Shown here in pieces: positions 31,377-40,408 of a stretch of 57,388 nt of DNA (positions within the stretch are counted from its first letter, which is position 1; each line of letters begins with the position of its first letter). Both the position numbers and the translations under genes were made by a program. Source of the stretch: JAAYUD01 sp041907665. GTDB taxonomy: Bacteria > Bacteroidota > Bacteroidia > Bacteroidales > Bacteroidaceae. The notes beneath the pieces are model-generated. The model ran no database searches and had not been told where the DNA came from. It saw only the letters and a program-made list of their open reading frames with translations. Where the stretch lies: assembly GCA_041907665.1 (NCBI GenBank), contig JAYRGW010000022.1, positions 1-57,388 on the forward strand, written 5' to 3'.

Positions 31377-32396
31377 ATGAAAATACAAAAGAACTTGATC
31401 TGGGTATTGATACTGCTGATTGCTTCAGTATGGATTATCATTCAGCACAATAGTAAGAAAGAACCTTATCGTAATACGGCCGGATTGATTTTCGGTACTG
31501 TCTATAATATTACTTATCAGAGCAACGATTCGTTGAATGCACTTATAAAGGAAGAATTGGATAAATTTGATGGTTCTCTTTCTATGTTCAACAAGAAATC
31601 CACAGTTGCTAGAGTCAATCGTAATGAAGCTTTTGATGTTGATTCTCTCTTTGCACATTGTTTTCGTCGTTCGATGGAAATATCACAGATGAGTGGTGGT
31701 GATTTTGATATAACGGTGTGTCCACTTGTCAATGCATGGGGATTTGGCTTCAAAACCAAACATTTTCCTACTGACAGTCAGATACAAGATTTGCGCCGTA
31801 TTGTAGGCTATCAGAAAGTGAAACTGGTGGGCAAACGTATTCAAAAAGCTGACCCTTCGATGATGCTCGATTTTAGTGCTATTGCAAAGGGGTATGGCGT
31901 AGATGTAGCTGCTAGAGTGCTCGATAAACATGGAGTGAAAAACTATATGGTTGATATAGGCGGAGAAGTCGTATTGAAAGGAAAGAACCCTCAAAATAAG
32001 CTTTGGCGCATAGGTATCAATAAGCCTATTGATGATTCGCTTTCTGTTAATCAAGAAATAGATAAAGTGCTTTATCTGACCGATTGTGCTATTGCTACAT
32101 CTGGCAATTATCGTAATTTTTACTATCATAATGGTAAAAAATATTCTCATGAAATTAATCCGCATACCGGATATCCCGCTATGAACGAAATACTTTCTGC
32201 TACGGTTATCACTAAAGATTGTATGTCGGCCGATGGTTTTGCTACAGCTATTATGGTGATGGGATTGAAGAAAACGGAAGCTTTCTTGGCTAAGCATCCG
32301 GAGATTGATGCCTATATTATCTATCGGGATAAAGATGGCAGGAATAAGATCTATTATTCCAAAGGAATGGACAAGTATTTTAAAAACGAACAATGA
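31377..32396 (+). CDS. apbE: FAD:protein FMN transferase ApbE
   Basis: The 339-residue protein attaches FMN to Thr in target proteins using FAD. It begins with a membrane anchor (about 8-24) without a lipobox Cys, so it is tethered on the periplasmic side. Family motifs are GGDFDITVCPLVNAWGFG, LDFSAIAKGYGVD, YMVDIGGEVVLKG, HEINPHTGYP and the metal-binding DGFATAIMVMG. A likely substrate is the FMN-binding protein at 22037. The stop codon overlaps the nadE start (ATGA). Confidence 0.94.
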   Translation: MKIQKNLIWVLILLIASVWIIIQHNSKKEPYRNTAGLIFGTVYNITYQSNDSLNALIKEELDKFDGSLSMFNKKSTVARVNRNEAFDVDSLFAHCFRRSMEISQMSGGDFDITVCPLVNAWGFGFKTKHFPTDSQIQDLRRIVGYQKVKLVGKRIQKADPSMMLDFSAIAKGYGVDVAARVLDKHGVKNYMVDIGGEVVLKGKNPQNKLWRIGINKPIDDSLSVNQEIDKVLYLTDCAIATSGNYRNFYYHNGKKYSHEINPHTGYPAMNEILSATVITKDCMSADGFATAIMVMGLKKTEAFLAKHPEIDAYIIYRDKDGRNKIYYSKGMDKYFKNEQ

Positions 32397-34315
32397 TTAT
32401 GAATTACGGGTTTGTTAAAGTCGCTGCTGCAGTCCCGTCCGTTAAAGTTGCCGACTGCAAATATAATGCTCAGCAGATAGAACGGTTAACCGTTATTGCC
32501 GATGGTAAAGGTGTAAGTATTATAGCTTTTCCCGAATTGAGCATTACGGGTTATACATGTGGTGATCTGTTCCAACAGCAATTACTTTTGGATGCAGCCG
32601 AAGTTGAATTGATGCAATTGCTCAACAATACTCGTCAGTTGGATATTATTGCGATCGTGGGTGCACCTGTATTTTTGGGAGCCGAGATTGTAAATGCAGC
32701 TGTAGTCATTCAACACGGTAATATATTGGGAATCGTTCCTAAAACATACCTGCCTAATTATAAGGAGTTTTACGAAAAACGTTGGTTTACATCAGCTGTG
32801 GGTATACCCGACCAGACGATTCATTTCTGCGGTCAATGCGTTAGCTTGAGTTCTCATTTATTATTCGAAATGCCGGATGTTACATTTGGTATAGAGATTT
32901 GCGAAGATCTATGGGCGCCTATTCCTCCTAGTTCTTATTTGGCTTTGAAAGGAGCCGATATTATTTTCAATCTCTCGGCTGATAATGATATTATTGGCAA
33001 ACACCACTATTTATGCTCGCTTATAGCGCAGCAATCGGCCCGTTGTTTGGCTGGTTATGTCTTTTCTTCTTGTGGTTTTGGCGAGTCGACTACTGATGTC
33101 GTATTTGGTGGCAATGGGTTGATTTACGAAAATGGTACTTTATTGGCTCGTAGCGAAAGATTTTGCTTTGAAGAACAATTGATTGTTAGCGAGATAGATG
33201 TGGAGCGTATACGCTCGGAACGTCGTACCAATAATACTTTTATTGCAAACAAAACAAACGTTTCGTTCGATGTAAAAAGAGTCTCGACAGAGTTAGCCTC
33301 TGATAGACCTTTTACTCTAACCCGTAAGTTTGACCCTTGCCCTTTCGTGCCGATCGGTGATAGGTTGAAGGAGCACTGCGAAGAAATATTTTCGATACAG
33401 ACTGCCGGATTGGCAAAACGTATTGTGCATACACACTCAAAAACAGTTGTGTTGGGTATTAGTGGTGGATTGGATTCTACTTTGGCATTGTTAGTGTGTG
33501 TCAAGACATTCGATAAACTTCATCTCGACCGTCATAATATTATTAGCGTTACGATGCCTGGGTTTGGTACTACCGATCGTACCTATTCTAATGCTGTCAG
33601 CCTTATTCACTCGCTGGGTACCACCCTGCGAGAGATAAGTATTGCTCCTGCTTGTTATCAGCACTTCAGTGATATTGGTCACGACGAAGAAGTACATGAT
33701 GTGACTTACGAAAATTCTCAAGCTCGAGAGCGTACTCAGATTTTAATGGATATTGCCAATCAGGAGAACGGTATGGTTATAGGAACTGGGGATTTGTCCG
33801 AACTTGCATTGGGATGGGCCACTTATAACGGTGATCATATATCGATGTATGGCGTCAATTGCAGTATACCTAAAACGCTAGTGAAATATTTGGTAGAATG
33901 GGTTGCAGACTATACCGATAGTAAATCGAAAGAAACGCTGAAAGATATTATTAATACTCCTATCAGTCCTGAACTGATACCAGCTAACGAAAATGGAACG
34001 ATTAAGCAGAAAACCGAAGATATAGTAGGTCCCTACGAGTTGCATGACTTTTTCCTTTACTATTTCATACGATTTGGGTTTCGTCCTTCCAAAATATATT
34101 TTCTGGCTCAACAAACATTTGGCGAAGTATATGCCGATGATATTATCCGTAAGTGGTTGCATACTTTTATGCATCGCTTCTTTACGCAACAATTCAAACG
34201 CTCTTGTCTGCCCGATGGTCCCAAAGTGGGGAGTGTCAGTTTGAGTCCGCGTGGCGATTGGCGAATGCCCAGTGATGCTGTAGGTGTTGCATGGGAAGAA
34301 GACAGTGAACTGTAA
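32393..34315 (+). CDS. nadE: Glutamine-dependent NAD+ synthetase
   Basis: The 640-residue enzyme makes NAD from deamido-NAD, ATP and glutamine. The N-terminal glutaminase (nitrilase-like, about 1-275) has FPELSITGYTCGDLF, the Lys-containing PKTYLPNYKEFYE and FGIEICEDLWAPI with the nucleophile Cys. The synthetase domain (about 320-640) has the PP-loop SGGLDSTLAL and TGDLSELALGWATY. The start may also be the Met two codons later at 32399. It overlaps apbE by four bases, placing flavin transfer and NAD synthesis in one transcript. Confidence 0.95.
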   Translation: MIMNYGFVKVAAAVPSVKVADCKYNAQQIERLTVIADGKGVSIIAFPELSITGYTCGDLFQQQLLLDAAEVELMQLLNNTRQLDIIAIVGAPVFLGAEIVNAAVVIQHGNILGIVPKTYLPNYKEFYEKRWFTSAVGIPDQTIHFCGQCVSLSSHLLFEMPDVTFGIEICEDLWAPIPPSSYLALKGADIIFNLSADNDIIGKHHYLCSLIAQQSARCLAGYVFSSCGFGESTTDVVFGGNGLIYENGTLLARSERFCFEEQLIVSEIDVERIRSERRTNNTFIANKTNVSFDVKRVSTELASDRPFTLTRKFDPCPFVPIGDRLKEHCEEIFSIQTAGLAKRIVHTHSKTVVLGISGGLDSTLALLVCVKTFDKLHLDRHNIISVTMPGFGTTDRTYSNAVSLIHSLGTTLREISIAPACYQHFSDIGHDEEVHDVTYENSQARERTQILMDIANQENGMVIGTGDLSELALGWATYNGDHISMYGVNCSIPKTLVKYLVEWVADYTDSKSKETLKDIINTPISPELIPANENGTIKQKTEDIVGPYELHDFFLYYFIRFGFRPSKIYFLAQQTFGEVYADDIIRKWLHTFMHRFFTQQFKRSCLPDGPKVGSVSLSPRGDWRMPSDAVGVAWEEDSEL

Positions 34316-34390
34316 TTGTTAAGTAATAGTATACGGACGTGTTAAATCAAAAAAATATTTAATTTGACATGTCCAGCGAATAATAATACG

Positions 34391-34398
34391 TATCTTTG
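34391..34398 (+). promoter_or_regulatory. Promoter -7 box of the queuosine precursor transporter
   Basis: TATCTTTG matches TAnnTTTG. The start near 34402 gives a leader of about 50 bases that consists mostly of the candidate riboswitch. Confidence 0.6.
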
Positions 34399-34411
34399 CA
34401 GCCGTATTAAC

Positions 34412-34451
34412 GACACGTGTGCTTGGAAACCACGTCAAAAAAACAAGAAAA
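34412..34451 (+). promoter_or_regulatory. Candidate preQ1-I riboswitch before the YhhQ-type gene
   Basis: Stem P1 ACGTG (34415-34419) pairs with CACGT (34431-34435). The 11-base loop holds CTTG (34422-34425), which can pair with CAAG (34444-34447) in the tail across an eight-base A-rich joint. Loop 2 ends AAC, with C34430 next to P1 in the position of the preQ1-contacting C of known preQ1-I aptamers. The tail runs straight into the ATG at 34452, so ligand binding could hide the translation start. Topology, A-rich joint, C position and gene context all fit; the match is by eye. Confidence 0.65.
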
Positions 34452-35132
34452 ATGAATCAGAAAGTATCTGTACCCTTTATGCTGTTGGGTATATTGTTCA
34501 ACGTATGCCTCATTGCAGCTAATTTATTAGAGACAAAAGTAATTCAAATCGGTCCGCTTACGGTTACTGCCGGATTACTGGTATTTCCCATTTCTTATAT
34601 TATAAATGATTGCATGACCGAGGTATGGGGGTATCGTAAGGCCCGATTAATTATTTGGACAGGATTTGCGATGAACTTTATGGTAGTTGGATTGGGATTG
34701 ATAGCTGTTGCTATTCCTGCTGCACCTTTTTGGAAGGGAGAAGCTCATTTCAATTTTGTTTTCGGATTGGCTCCTCGTATAGCTGTAGCTAGTATGACGG
34801 CATTTCTTGTCGGCTCTTTTCTCAATGCTTATGTCATGAGTCGTATGAAATTGTCGAGTGGCGGACGACATTTCTCTCTTCGTGCTATCTGGAGTACTGT
34901 TGTAGGCGAGACTGGTGATTCGCTCATCTTCTTCCCTATTGCATTTGCAGGGCTCATTACCCTTCCGGAACTTCTGAAGTTAATGGCTTTGCAAATTGTA
35001 TTAAAAACTCTCTATGAGGTAATTGTTCTACCTGTTACTATCAGGGTAGTCAAGGCTATTAAAAAGATAGAGAAGATCGATACTTACGATGAAAATATTT
35101 CTTATAATATCTTGCGTATTAAAGATATTTGA
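34452..35132 (+). CDS. yhhQ: Queuosine precursor transporter, YhhQ/VUT family
   Basis: The 226-residue inner membrane protein has about six hydrophobic segments and the VUT family pattern ISYIINDCMTEVWGYRKARLII near the N terminus and WSTVVGETGDSLIFFPIAF later. The family imports preQ0/preQ1 or queuine for tRNA modification. A longer frame from a GTG at 34419 would translate the leader and is rejected. A preQ1-I-like leader precedes it, consistent with ligand control. Confidence 0.9.
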   Translation: MNQKVSVPFMLLGILFNVCLIAANLLETKVIQIGPLTVTAGLLVFPISYIINDCMTEVWGYRKARLIIWTGFAMNFMVVGLGLIAVAIPAAPFWKGEAHFNFVFGLAPRIAVASMTAFLVGSFLNAYVMSRMKLSSGGRHFSLRAIWSTVVGETGDSLIFFPIAFAGLITLPELLKLMALQIVLKTLYEVIVLPVTIRVVKAIKKIEKIDTYDENISYNILRIKDI

Positions 35133-35184
35133 TTACTGCATTTATTTTTATCGGAATAAACTTAGTATGCTCTTCTTTTTTTTA

Positions 35185-35192
35185 TAAATTTG
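35185..35192 (+). promoter_or_regulatory. Promoter -7 box of pyrG
   Basis: TAAATTTG matches TAnnTTTG; the leader to ATG 35251 is about 55 bases. Confidence 0.5.
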
Positions 35193-35250
35193 CATCTTCA
35201 TAGAGTTTAAATCATTTGAACAGAAAAAGATAAATAATAATAAGACAGTT

Positions 35251-36864
35251 ATGGCTGTGAGCGAAACTAAGTACATTTTTGTGACAGGCGGTGTGGCTTC
35301 TTCATTAGGAAAAGGCATTATTTCGTCTTCAATAGGTAAATTGCTACAAGCAAGAGGTTATAAAGTTACAATTCAGAAATTCGATCCATATATCAATATA
35401 GATCCTGGAACGCTGAATCCTTATGAACATGGAGAGTGTTATGTAACGGTCGACGGCCACGAAGCCGATTTGGACTTGGGACACTATGAACGTTTTCTGG
35501 GCATTCAAACGACGAAAGCGAACAATCTGACAACAGGAAGAATCTATAAGAGTGTCATTGACAAGGAGCGTCGTGGAGACTATCTGGGCAAGACAGTTCA
35601 AATTATTCCTCATATCACAGACGAAATTAAACGTGATGTGAAATTGTTAGGTAAGAAATACAATTTCGATTTTGTCATCACCGAAATAGGTGGAACAGTT
35701 GGCGATATCGAGTCATTGCCATTTCTGGAAAGTATGCGTCAATTGAAATGGGAACTGGGACGAAATGCTTTGTGTGTGCATCTCACGTACGTGCCTTACC
35801 TTGCTGCAGCCAAAGAATTGAAAACTAAACCTACCCAGCACTCTGTTAAACAGTTACAGAGTCTTGGTATACAGCCCGATATTTTGGTTCTTCGTACCGA
35901 ACACGATCTGAATGCTAATCTGAGAAAGAAAGTAGCTCTTTTCTGTAATGTATCAGAGAATGCTGTCGTTCAGTCTATCGATGCTCCTACTATCTATCAG
36001 GTTCCTATTCTGATGCACGAGCAGAAGTTGGACGAAACGATTCTCGAAAAAATGGGCCTCGAATTGGACGAAACCAACAAACTCGATCTTACTGCATGGA
36101 AAGCCTTCTTGGAACGCCGTGCCAATGCTAAGAAGACAGTGAAGATAGCTATGGTAGGAAAGTATGTAGAATTGCAAGATGCATACAAATCGATTCTCGA
36201 ATCGTTATCCCAAGCAGGTACATATAATGACTGCAAAGTTCAAATCAAATATATTTCTTCTGAAAAACTTAATGAACAGAATGTGGACGAGTTGTTGAGC
36301 CCTGCCGATGGTGTGGTTATTTGTCCGGGATTCGGTTCACGTGGTATCGAAGGTAAGTTTGTTGCCGCCAAATATCAACGCGAGCACAACCGTCCTACTT
36401 TTGGCGTTTGCCTTGGCATGCAGTGTATGGCAATAGAATTTGCTCGTAATGTGCTTGGCTATACCGATGCTAACTCTACTGAGATGGACGAGAAAACCAG
36501 TCATCCTATAATCGATTTGATGGAAGAACAGAAAGCGGTAACCAACATGGGTGGTACTATGCGACTCGGTGCTTACGAATGCGTACTTGACAAAGATTCG
36601 AAAGTCTACGACATCTATGGCAAAGAGCATATTCAAGAACGCCACCGTCATCGCTATGAGTTCAATAATGATTACCGTGATACTTTTGAGAAAGCCGGAA
36701 TGAAAGGAGTTGGTGTCAATCCTGAATCGGATTTGATAGAGATTGTAGAGATACCGCAGCTTAAGTGGTATATTGGTACTCAATTCCATCCCGAATATAG
36801 TAGTACGGTACTCAATCCACATCCGTTGTTTGTTTCGTTCATCAAAGCCGCACTAGATAAATAG
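35251..36864 (+). CDS. pyrG: CTP synthase
   Basis: The 537-residue enzyme aminates UTP to CTP with ATP and glutamine. The N-terminal synthetase (1-265) has FVTGGVASSLGKGI, FDPYINIDPGTLNPYEHGE and ITEIGGTVGDIES. The C-terminal class I glutaminase (about 290-535) has GVCLGMQCMA with the catalytic Cys and FHPEYSS with the catalytic His and Glu. It has its own promoter; yidC follows 26 bases after it. Confidence 0.97.
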   Translation: MAVSETKYIFVTGGVASSLGKGIISSSIGKLLQARGYKVTIQKFDPYINIDPGTLNPYEHGECYVTVDGHEADLDLGHYERFLGIQTTKANNLTTGRIYKSVIDKERRGDYLGKTVQIIPHITDEIKRDVKLLGKKYNFDFVITEIGGTVGDIESLPFLESMRQLKWELGRNALCVHLTYVPYLAAAKELKTKPTQHSVKQLQSLGIQPDILVLRTEHDLNANLRKKVALFCNVSENAVVQSIDAPTIYQVPILMHEQKLDETILEKMGLELDETNKLDLTAWKAFLERRANAKKTVKIAMVGKYVELQDAYKSILESLSQAGTYNDCKVQIKYISSEKLNEQNVDELLSPADGVVICPGFGSRGIEGKFVAAKYQREHNRPTFGVCLGMQCMAIEFARNVLGYTDANSTEMDEKTSHPIIDLMEEQKAVTNMGGTMRLGAYECVLDKDSKVYDIYGKEHIQERHRHRYEFNNDYRDTFEKAGMKGVGVNPESDLIEIVEIPQLKWYIGTQFHPEYSSTVLNPHPLFVSFIKAALDK

Positions 36865-36890
36865 AATATTCAAAATATAAATAATTTCGA

Positions 36891-38744
36891 ATGGATAAAA
36901 ACACGATTACCGGCCTCATTTTGATTGCAATTGTTGTCATCGGCTTTAGCTTTTTCAGCCGTCCCAATAAACAGCAACAAATGGCCCAGCAAAAGTTTAA
37001 CGACTCAATAGCGCGAATCCAAGAGCAACAAGCTAAGGCTAAAAAGGCTGCTACCGATACGACTGCTGCTACAGCTGTGAAAGTAGACTCGTCTTCTGCG
37101 TTCTGCAAGTATGCTAACAAAGTAGACTCGTCTGTTGTACTGCAAAACAGTAAAGTGAAGATCACATTGAGTTCGAAAGGTGGCATGATAACCGAGGCTC
37201 TTTTGAAAGCGTATAAAAGTCAAGATAGAAAATCTCCCGTAGTATTGTTTTCAAAGAAAGATGTGTCGCTCAATTTCAACTTCTATAATCACAGCAATGT
37301 GGTTCGCACCAGCGATATGAACTTCAGTATAGTCAATCCTACGGATAGCAGTGTGACAATGCGTATCAATGCTTCCGCAGATCAGAATAGTCATATCGAT
37401 TTCGTTTACAAGTTGCGTCCTGAAAGTTATTTGGTAGATCTAACTGTTCAAGCCGTAGGTATGGATACTCTGCTTTCTCAGAATATGCGTTCTATGGGTA
37501 TCGAATGGCAAGAGCACGTTCGTCAACAAGAATTGGGCTTTACATACGAAAATCGTCTTTCTACATTGACATACCGCACTAATGAGTCTACAGATAATTT
37601 GTCGGCAGGTGGTGAGGTCGAAAAAGAAATAGCAACACCTGTTAATTGGATTGCATTCAAGAGTCAATTTTTCTCTACTGTTTTTATCGCCGACCAAATG
37701 TTCAACAAGAGCAAGTTGGCATCAAAATCGGATAAAGAAGGTACAGGCTATCTTAAAGATTATTCTTCAGAAATGGATACGAAGTTCGACCCATCGGGCA
37801 AAGAACCCACTACAATGCATTTCTATTTGGGGCCGAATCACTATCGTACACTGCGTTCTCTGAATACCGGACAAACTACAAAATGGCATCTAGAAGACTT
37901 GGTTTACTTGGGATGGCCGGTTGTGAAACAAATCAATCAATGGTTCACAGTCAATGTATTCGACTGGTTGCGTAGTTGGGGATTAAGCATGGGATGGGTG
38001 CTCCTTATCATGACACTTATTGTAAAGGCCGTGGTATATCCGGCGACATGGAAAACCTATATTTCTTCGGCCAAAATGCGTGTATTGAAACCGAGAATCG
38101 ATGAAATAAATGCTAAGTATCCTAACAAAGAGGATGCAATGAAGAAACAACAGGAGGTAATGAGTGTCTATAGTAAATACGGGGTCAGTCCTATGGGAGG
38201 ATGCTTGCCCATGCTCATTCAATTTCCTATATTAATGGCGTTGTTTATGTTCGTGCCGAGCGCTATTGAACTTCGTCAGCAAAGTTTCTTGTGGGCTACA
38301 GATTTGTCTACATACGATTCGATCGTGAACTTTCCTTTCCATATTCCATTTTTGGGCAATCACCTTAGTTTGTTCTGTTTGTTGATGACTGTTACTAATG
38401 TATTGAATACTAAATTCACTATGCAACAGCAAGATACCGGAGCAAACCCGCAAATGGCAGCTATGAAATGGATGACTTATCTGATGCCCGTCATGTTCTT
38501 CTTTATATTGAACGACTATCCTGCCGGATTGAATTATTACTATTTCATTTCGACATTGATTAGTGTAGGCACTATGATTATTTTGCGTAAGATGACTGAC
38601 GAACAAAAGTTGCTTGAGCGTCTGGAAACATATTCAAAGACAGTGAAAAAGAAGTCTGGATTTGCTGCTCGTTTGGAAGCAATGCAAAAAGAATCTGAAA
38701 AATTAAAGAATCAACGCCAAGGCGGAGGATTCAATAAACGATAA
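36891..38744 (+). CDS. yidC: Membrane protein insertase YidC
   Basis: The 617-residue protein inserts and folds inner membrane proteins, alone or with SecYEG. It has an N-terminal helix (about 7-22), a large periplasmic beta domain (about 60-345) and the five-helix insertase core (about 355-580). The core includes WVLLIMTLIVKAVVYP, YGVSPMGGCLPMLIQFPIL and FFILNDYPAGLNYYYF. The C-terminal tail is basic (MQKESEKLKNQRQGGGFNKR). Together with ffs and ftsY in this window it covers much of the co-translational insertion route. Confidence 0.97.
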   Translation: MDKNTITGLILIAIVVIGFSFFSRPNKQQQMAQQKFNDSIARIQEQQAKAKKAATDTTAATAVKVDSSSAFCKYANKVDSSVVLQNSKVKITLSSKGGMITEALLKAYKSQDRKSPVVLFSKKDVSLNFNFYNHSNVVRTSDMNFSIVNPTDSSVTMRINASADQNSHIDFVYKLRPESYLVDLTVQAVGMDTLLSQNMRSMGIEWQEHVRQQELGFTYENRLSTLTYRTNESTDNLSAGGEVEKEIATPVNWIAFKSQFFSTVFIADQMFNKSKLASKSDKEGTGYLKDYSSEMDTKFDPSGKEPTTMHFYLGPNHYRTLRSLNTGQTTKWHLEDLVYLGWPVVKQINQWFTVNVFDWLRSWGLSMGWVLLIMTLIVKAVVYPATWKTYISSAKMRVLKPRIDEINAKYPNKEDAMKKQQEVMSVYSKYGVSPMGGCLPMLIQFPILMALFMFVPSAIELRQQSFLWATDLSTYDSIVNFPFHIPFLGNHLSLFCLLMTVTNVLNTKFTMQQQDTGANPQMAAMKWMTYLMPVMFFFILNDYPAGLNYYYFISTLISVGTMIILRKMTDEQKLLERLETYSKTVKKKSGFAARLEAMQKESEKLKNQRQGGGFNKR

Positions 38745-38771
38745 CATTTACTTGATTCAACACGAATCAGT

Positions 38772-38824
38772 AAAAAGAGAGAAAGGGATGCACAACACAT
38801 GCATCCCTTTCTCTCTTTTTATAT
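38772..38824 (+). terminator. Strong intrinsic terminator after yidC
   Basis: A perfect 21-bp stem (38772-38792 with 38800-38820) with a 7-base loop ends in a T run. The arms begin with A-rich and end with T-rich stretches, so it could also act on the minus strand. Confidence 0.9.
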
Positions 38825-38826
38825 TG

Positions 38827-39014
38827 AACATTTCGTTAGTAATGCTACCTCTCAAATTCCGTCTAAACTCTTCTGAACGAGTGATGTCGTTTTCGAAATT
38901 GAAACAAAACGATAGGTTCCCATTTACTGCCAATCATGTCCATTACTAATTCTGGAGAAAAAAATAATCTTTCCTCTTAAAATAATAATGATTTGTAACT
39001 CCTTTATTTTCGAT
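38827..39014 (-). pseudogene. Decayed HxlR-type regulator
   Basis: The minus strand aligns with the first 60 or so codons of the intact HxlR gene at 39936-40298, including the region of DMIGGKWKPIVLF (here MIGSKWEPIVLF). The start codon is ATC instead of ATG. One base is deleted after the DYF codons, shifting the frame, and homology fades near 38830, before the wing of the domain. The conserved N-terminal Cys is also lost. It stands divergent to the 39124 flavoprotein gene, just as the intact copy stands divergent to the 40409 gene. Confidence 0.85.
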
Positions 39015-39123
39015 AATTTACTTCTTTTGGTAACTATAGCACCTTTTGGTATGTACTTGTATATTAGATATTAATATCCCACTTTTGTAGTAGCAAAGTA
39101 ATAAAAAATTAAATTAAGAAAAA

Positions 39124-39762
39124 ATGAAAGTAATAGCAATTAATGGAAGTCCAAGAAAAAACTGGAATACTGCTAAATTGTTGGAGAATGCTCTTGAAGG
39201 AGCAAAAAACAAAGGTGCTGATACCGAACTTATACATTTGTATGATTTGCAGTACAAAGGTTGTAGAAGTTGTTTGGTATGCAAAAGGAAGAATACAAAA
39301 AGCTATGGGATGTGCTGTATAAATGATGACTTAAAGCCGTTGTTTCATAAAATATCTCAAGCAGATGCTATCATACTAGGCTCTCCTATTTATTTTTGGA
39401 ATGTTACAGCTGCTATGAGAGCATTTCTCGAGCGTTTTCTATTTCAATATCTGGTTTATAACAGTTCATCACTTAATATTTATCATGGCTCATTGAAAGT
39501 TTCGTTTGTTTATACCATGAATGTAAAAGAGTCTACCTTTCTACAATCGCAGTTGAAACAAGAAGTAGATGCTATTAATTCTATTATTGAAAGAACATTT
39601 GGGAAAATAAAAACGTTATATAGCTTTTTTACTTATCAAACAGACAATTATGATGGAATGGAATATTCTCATTTTGATATCAATGAAAAGAAAGAACATT
39701 ATGAACAAGTTTTTCCTTTAGATTGTAAAAAGGCGTATAATCTAGGCTGTGAAATGGTCTGA
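39124..39762 (+). CDS. NAD(P)H-dependent FMN reductase / iron-sulfur flavoprotein-like
   Basis: The 212-residue protein has a flavodoxin-like fold: MKVIAINGSPRKNWNT binds FMN phosphate and ADAIILGSPIYFWNVTAAMR lies near the flavin. Cysteines at 47, 50 and 53 with 64/65 resemble the CX2CX2CXnC cluster motif of iron-sulfur flavoproteins, though the last spacing is longer. The upstream region and first nine or ten codons are nearly the same as those of the 40409 gene, after which the proteins diverge. The regulator that should face it is a pseudogene, so its control may have changed. Confidence 0.82.
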   Translation: MKVIAINGSPRKNWNTAKLLENALEGAKNKGADTELIHLYDLQYKGCRSCLVCKRKNTKSYGMCCINDDLKPLFHKISQADAIILGSPIYFWNVTAAMRAFLERFLFQYLVYNSSSLNIYHGSLKVSFVYTMNVKESTFLQSQLKQEVDAINSIIERTFGKIKTLYSFFTYQTDNYDGMEYSHFDINEKKEHYEQVFPLDCKKAYNLGCEMV

Positions 39763-39822
39763 AGTATGGCGAGTTGAAAATGAGATGTAGCTGATCTGAC
39801 TATTGATTTCACGAATCGGTTG

Positions 39823-39870
39823 ATTGAGAGAGAAGTAGATTGTATGTTGTGCATTCATTTCTCTCTCAAT
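39823..39870. repeat. 12-bp inverted repeat between convergent genes
   Basis: ATTGAGAGAGAA (39823-39834) pairs with TTCTCTCTCAAT (39859-39870) around a 24-base loop. No T run follows on either strand, so it may slow transcription or stabilise message ends rather than act as a classical terminator. Confidence 0.6.
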
Positions 39871-39935
39871 TGGTAAGTGGGCGACGTAAGTCAAATATTG
39901 TCTGTATATGGCGCAATTTGGCTAATTCTTGCAGA

Positions 39936-40298
39936 TTATTTCTGTAGTGTACTATTGTCGCTAATCCTTTTTCCCCAATTATTCAGGCTTTCAATGATCG
40001 GAATTACCGATTCTCCCATTGGAGTAAGCATATATTCTACTTTTGGTGGAACTGTTGGATATACAATGCGTTTTACCAATCCTGTTTGTTCCAGTTCTCT
40101 CACTGTTTGTGTGAACATCTTATTGGCAATACCTTTTAAACTTCGTTGAAGTTCCCCCGAGCGCATGGTGCCGTTTTTGAGATGAAACAAAACAATGGGC
40201 TTCCATTTGCCTCCGATCATATCCATTACCAATTCCAATGAACAGAAATAATCTTTTCCTTTAAAATAATAACGCTTTATAACTCCTTCATTTTCCAT
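39936..40298 (-). CDS. HxlR family transcriptional regulator
   Basis: The 120-residue winged-helix protein has the HxlR core: SLELVMDMIGGKWKPIVLFH, MRSGELQRSLKGIANKMFTQ as recognition region, and the wing GLVKRIVYPTVPPKVEYMLT. A single Cys19 lies just before the first helix, where YodB and HypR carry their redox-sensing Cys. It is divergent from the 40409 iron-sulfur flavoprotein gene and probably represses it until an electrophile or oxidant reacts with the Cys; this role is inferred from the family. Confidence 0.9.
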   Translation of the reverse strand: MENEGVIKRYYFKGKDYFCSLELVMDMIGGKWKPIVLFHLKNGTMRSGELQRSLKGIANKMFTQTVRELEQTGLVKRIVYPTVPPKVEYMLTPMGESVIPIIESLNNWGKRISDNSTLQK

Positions 40299-40408
40299 AA
40301 TTTACTCCTTTTGGTAACTATGCTACCTTTTAGTATGTACTTGTATATTAAGGATTAATATCCCATCTTTGCAGCGACAAAGTAACAAAAAATTAAATTA
40401 AAAAAGAA
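40299..40408. promoter_or_regulatory. Divergent promoter region duplicated from or to 39015-39123
   Basis: The spacer is about 87 percent identical by eye to the spacer before the 39124 gene. It includes the GGTAACTAT-N2-TACC near-palindrome (the second half altered in the other copy), GTATGTACTTGTATATTA and the CATCTTTG box, which is one base off TAnnTTTG. The conserved part is a candidate HxlR operator. Confidence 0.5.
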
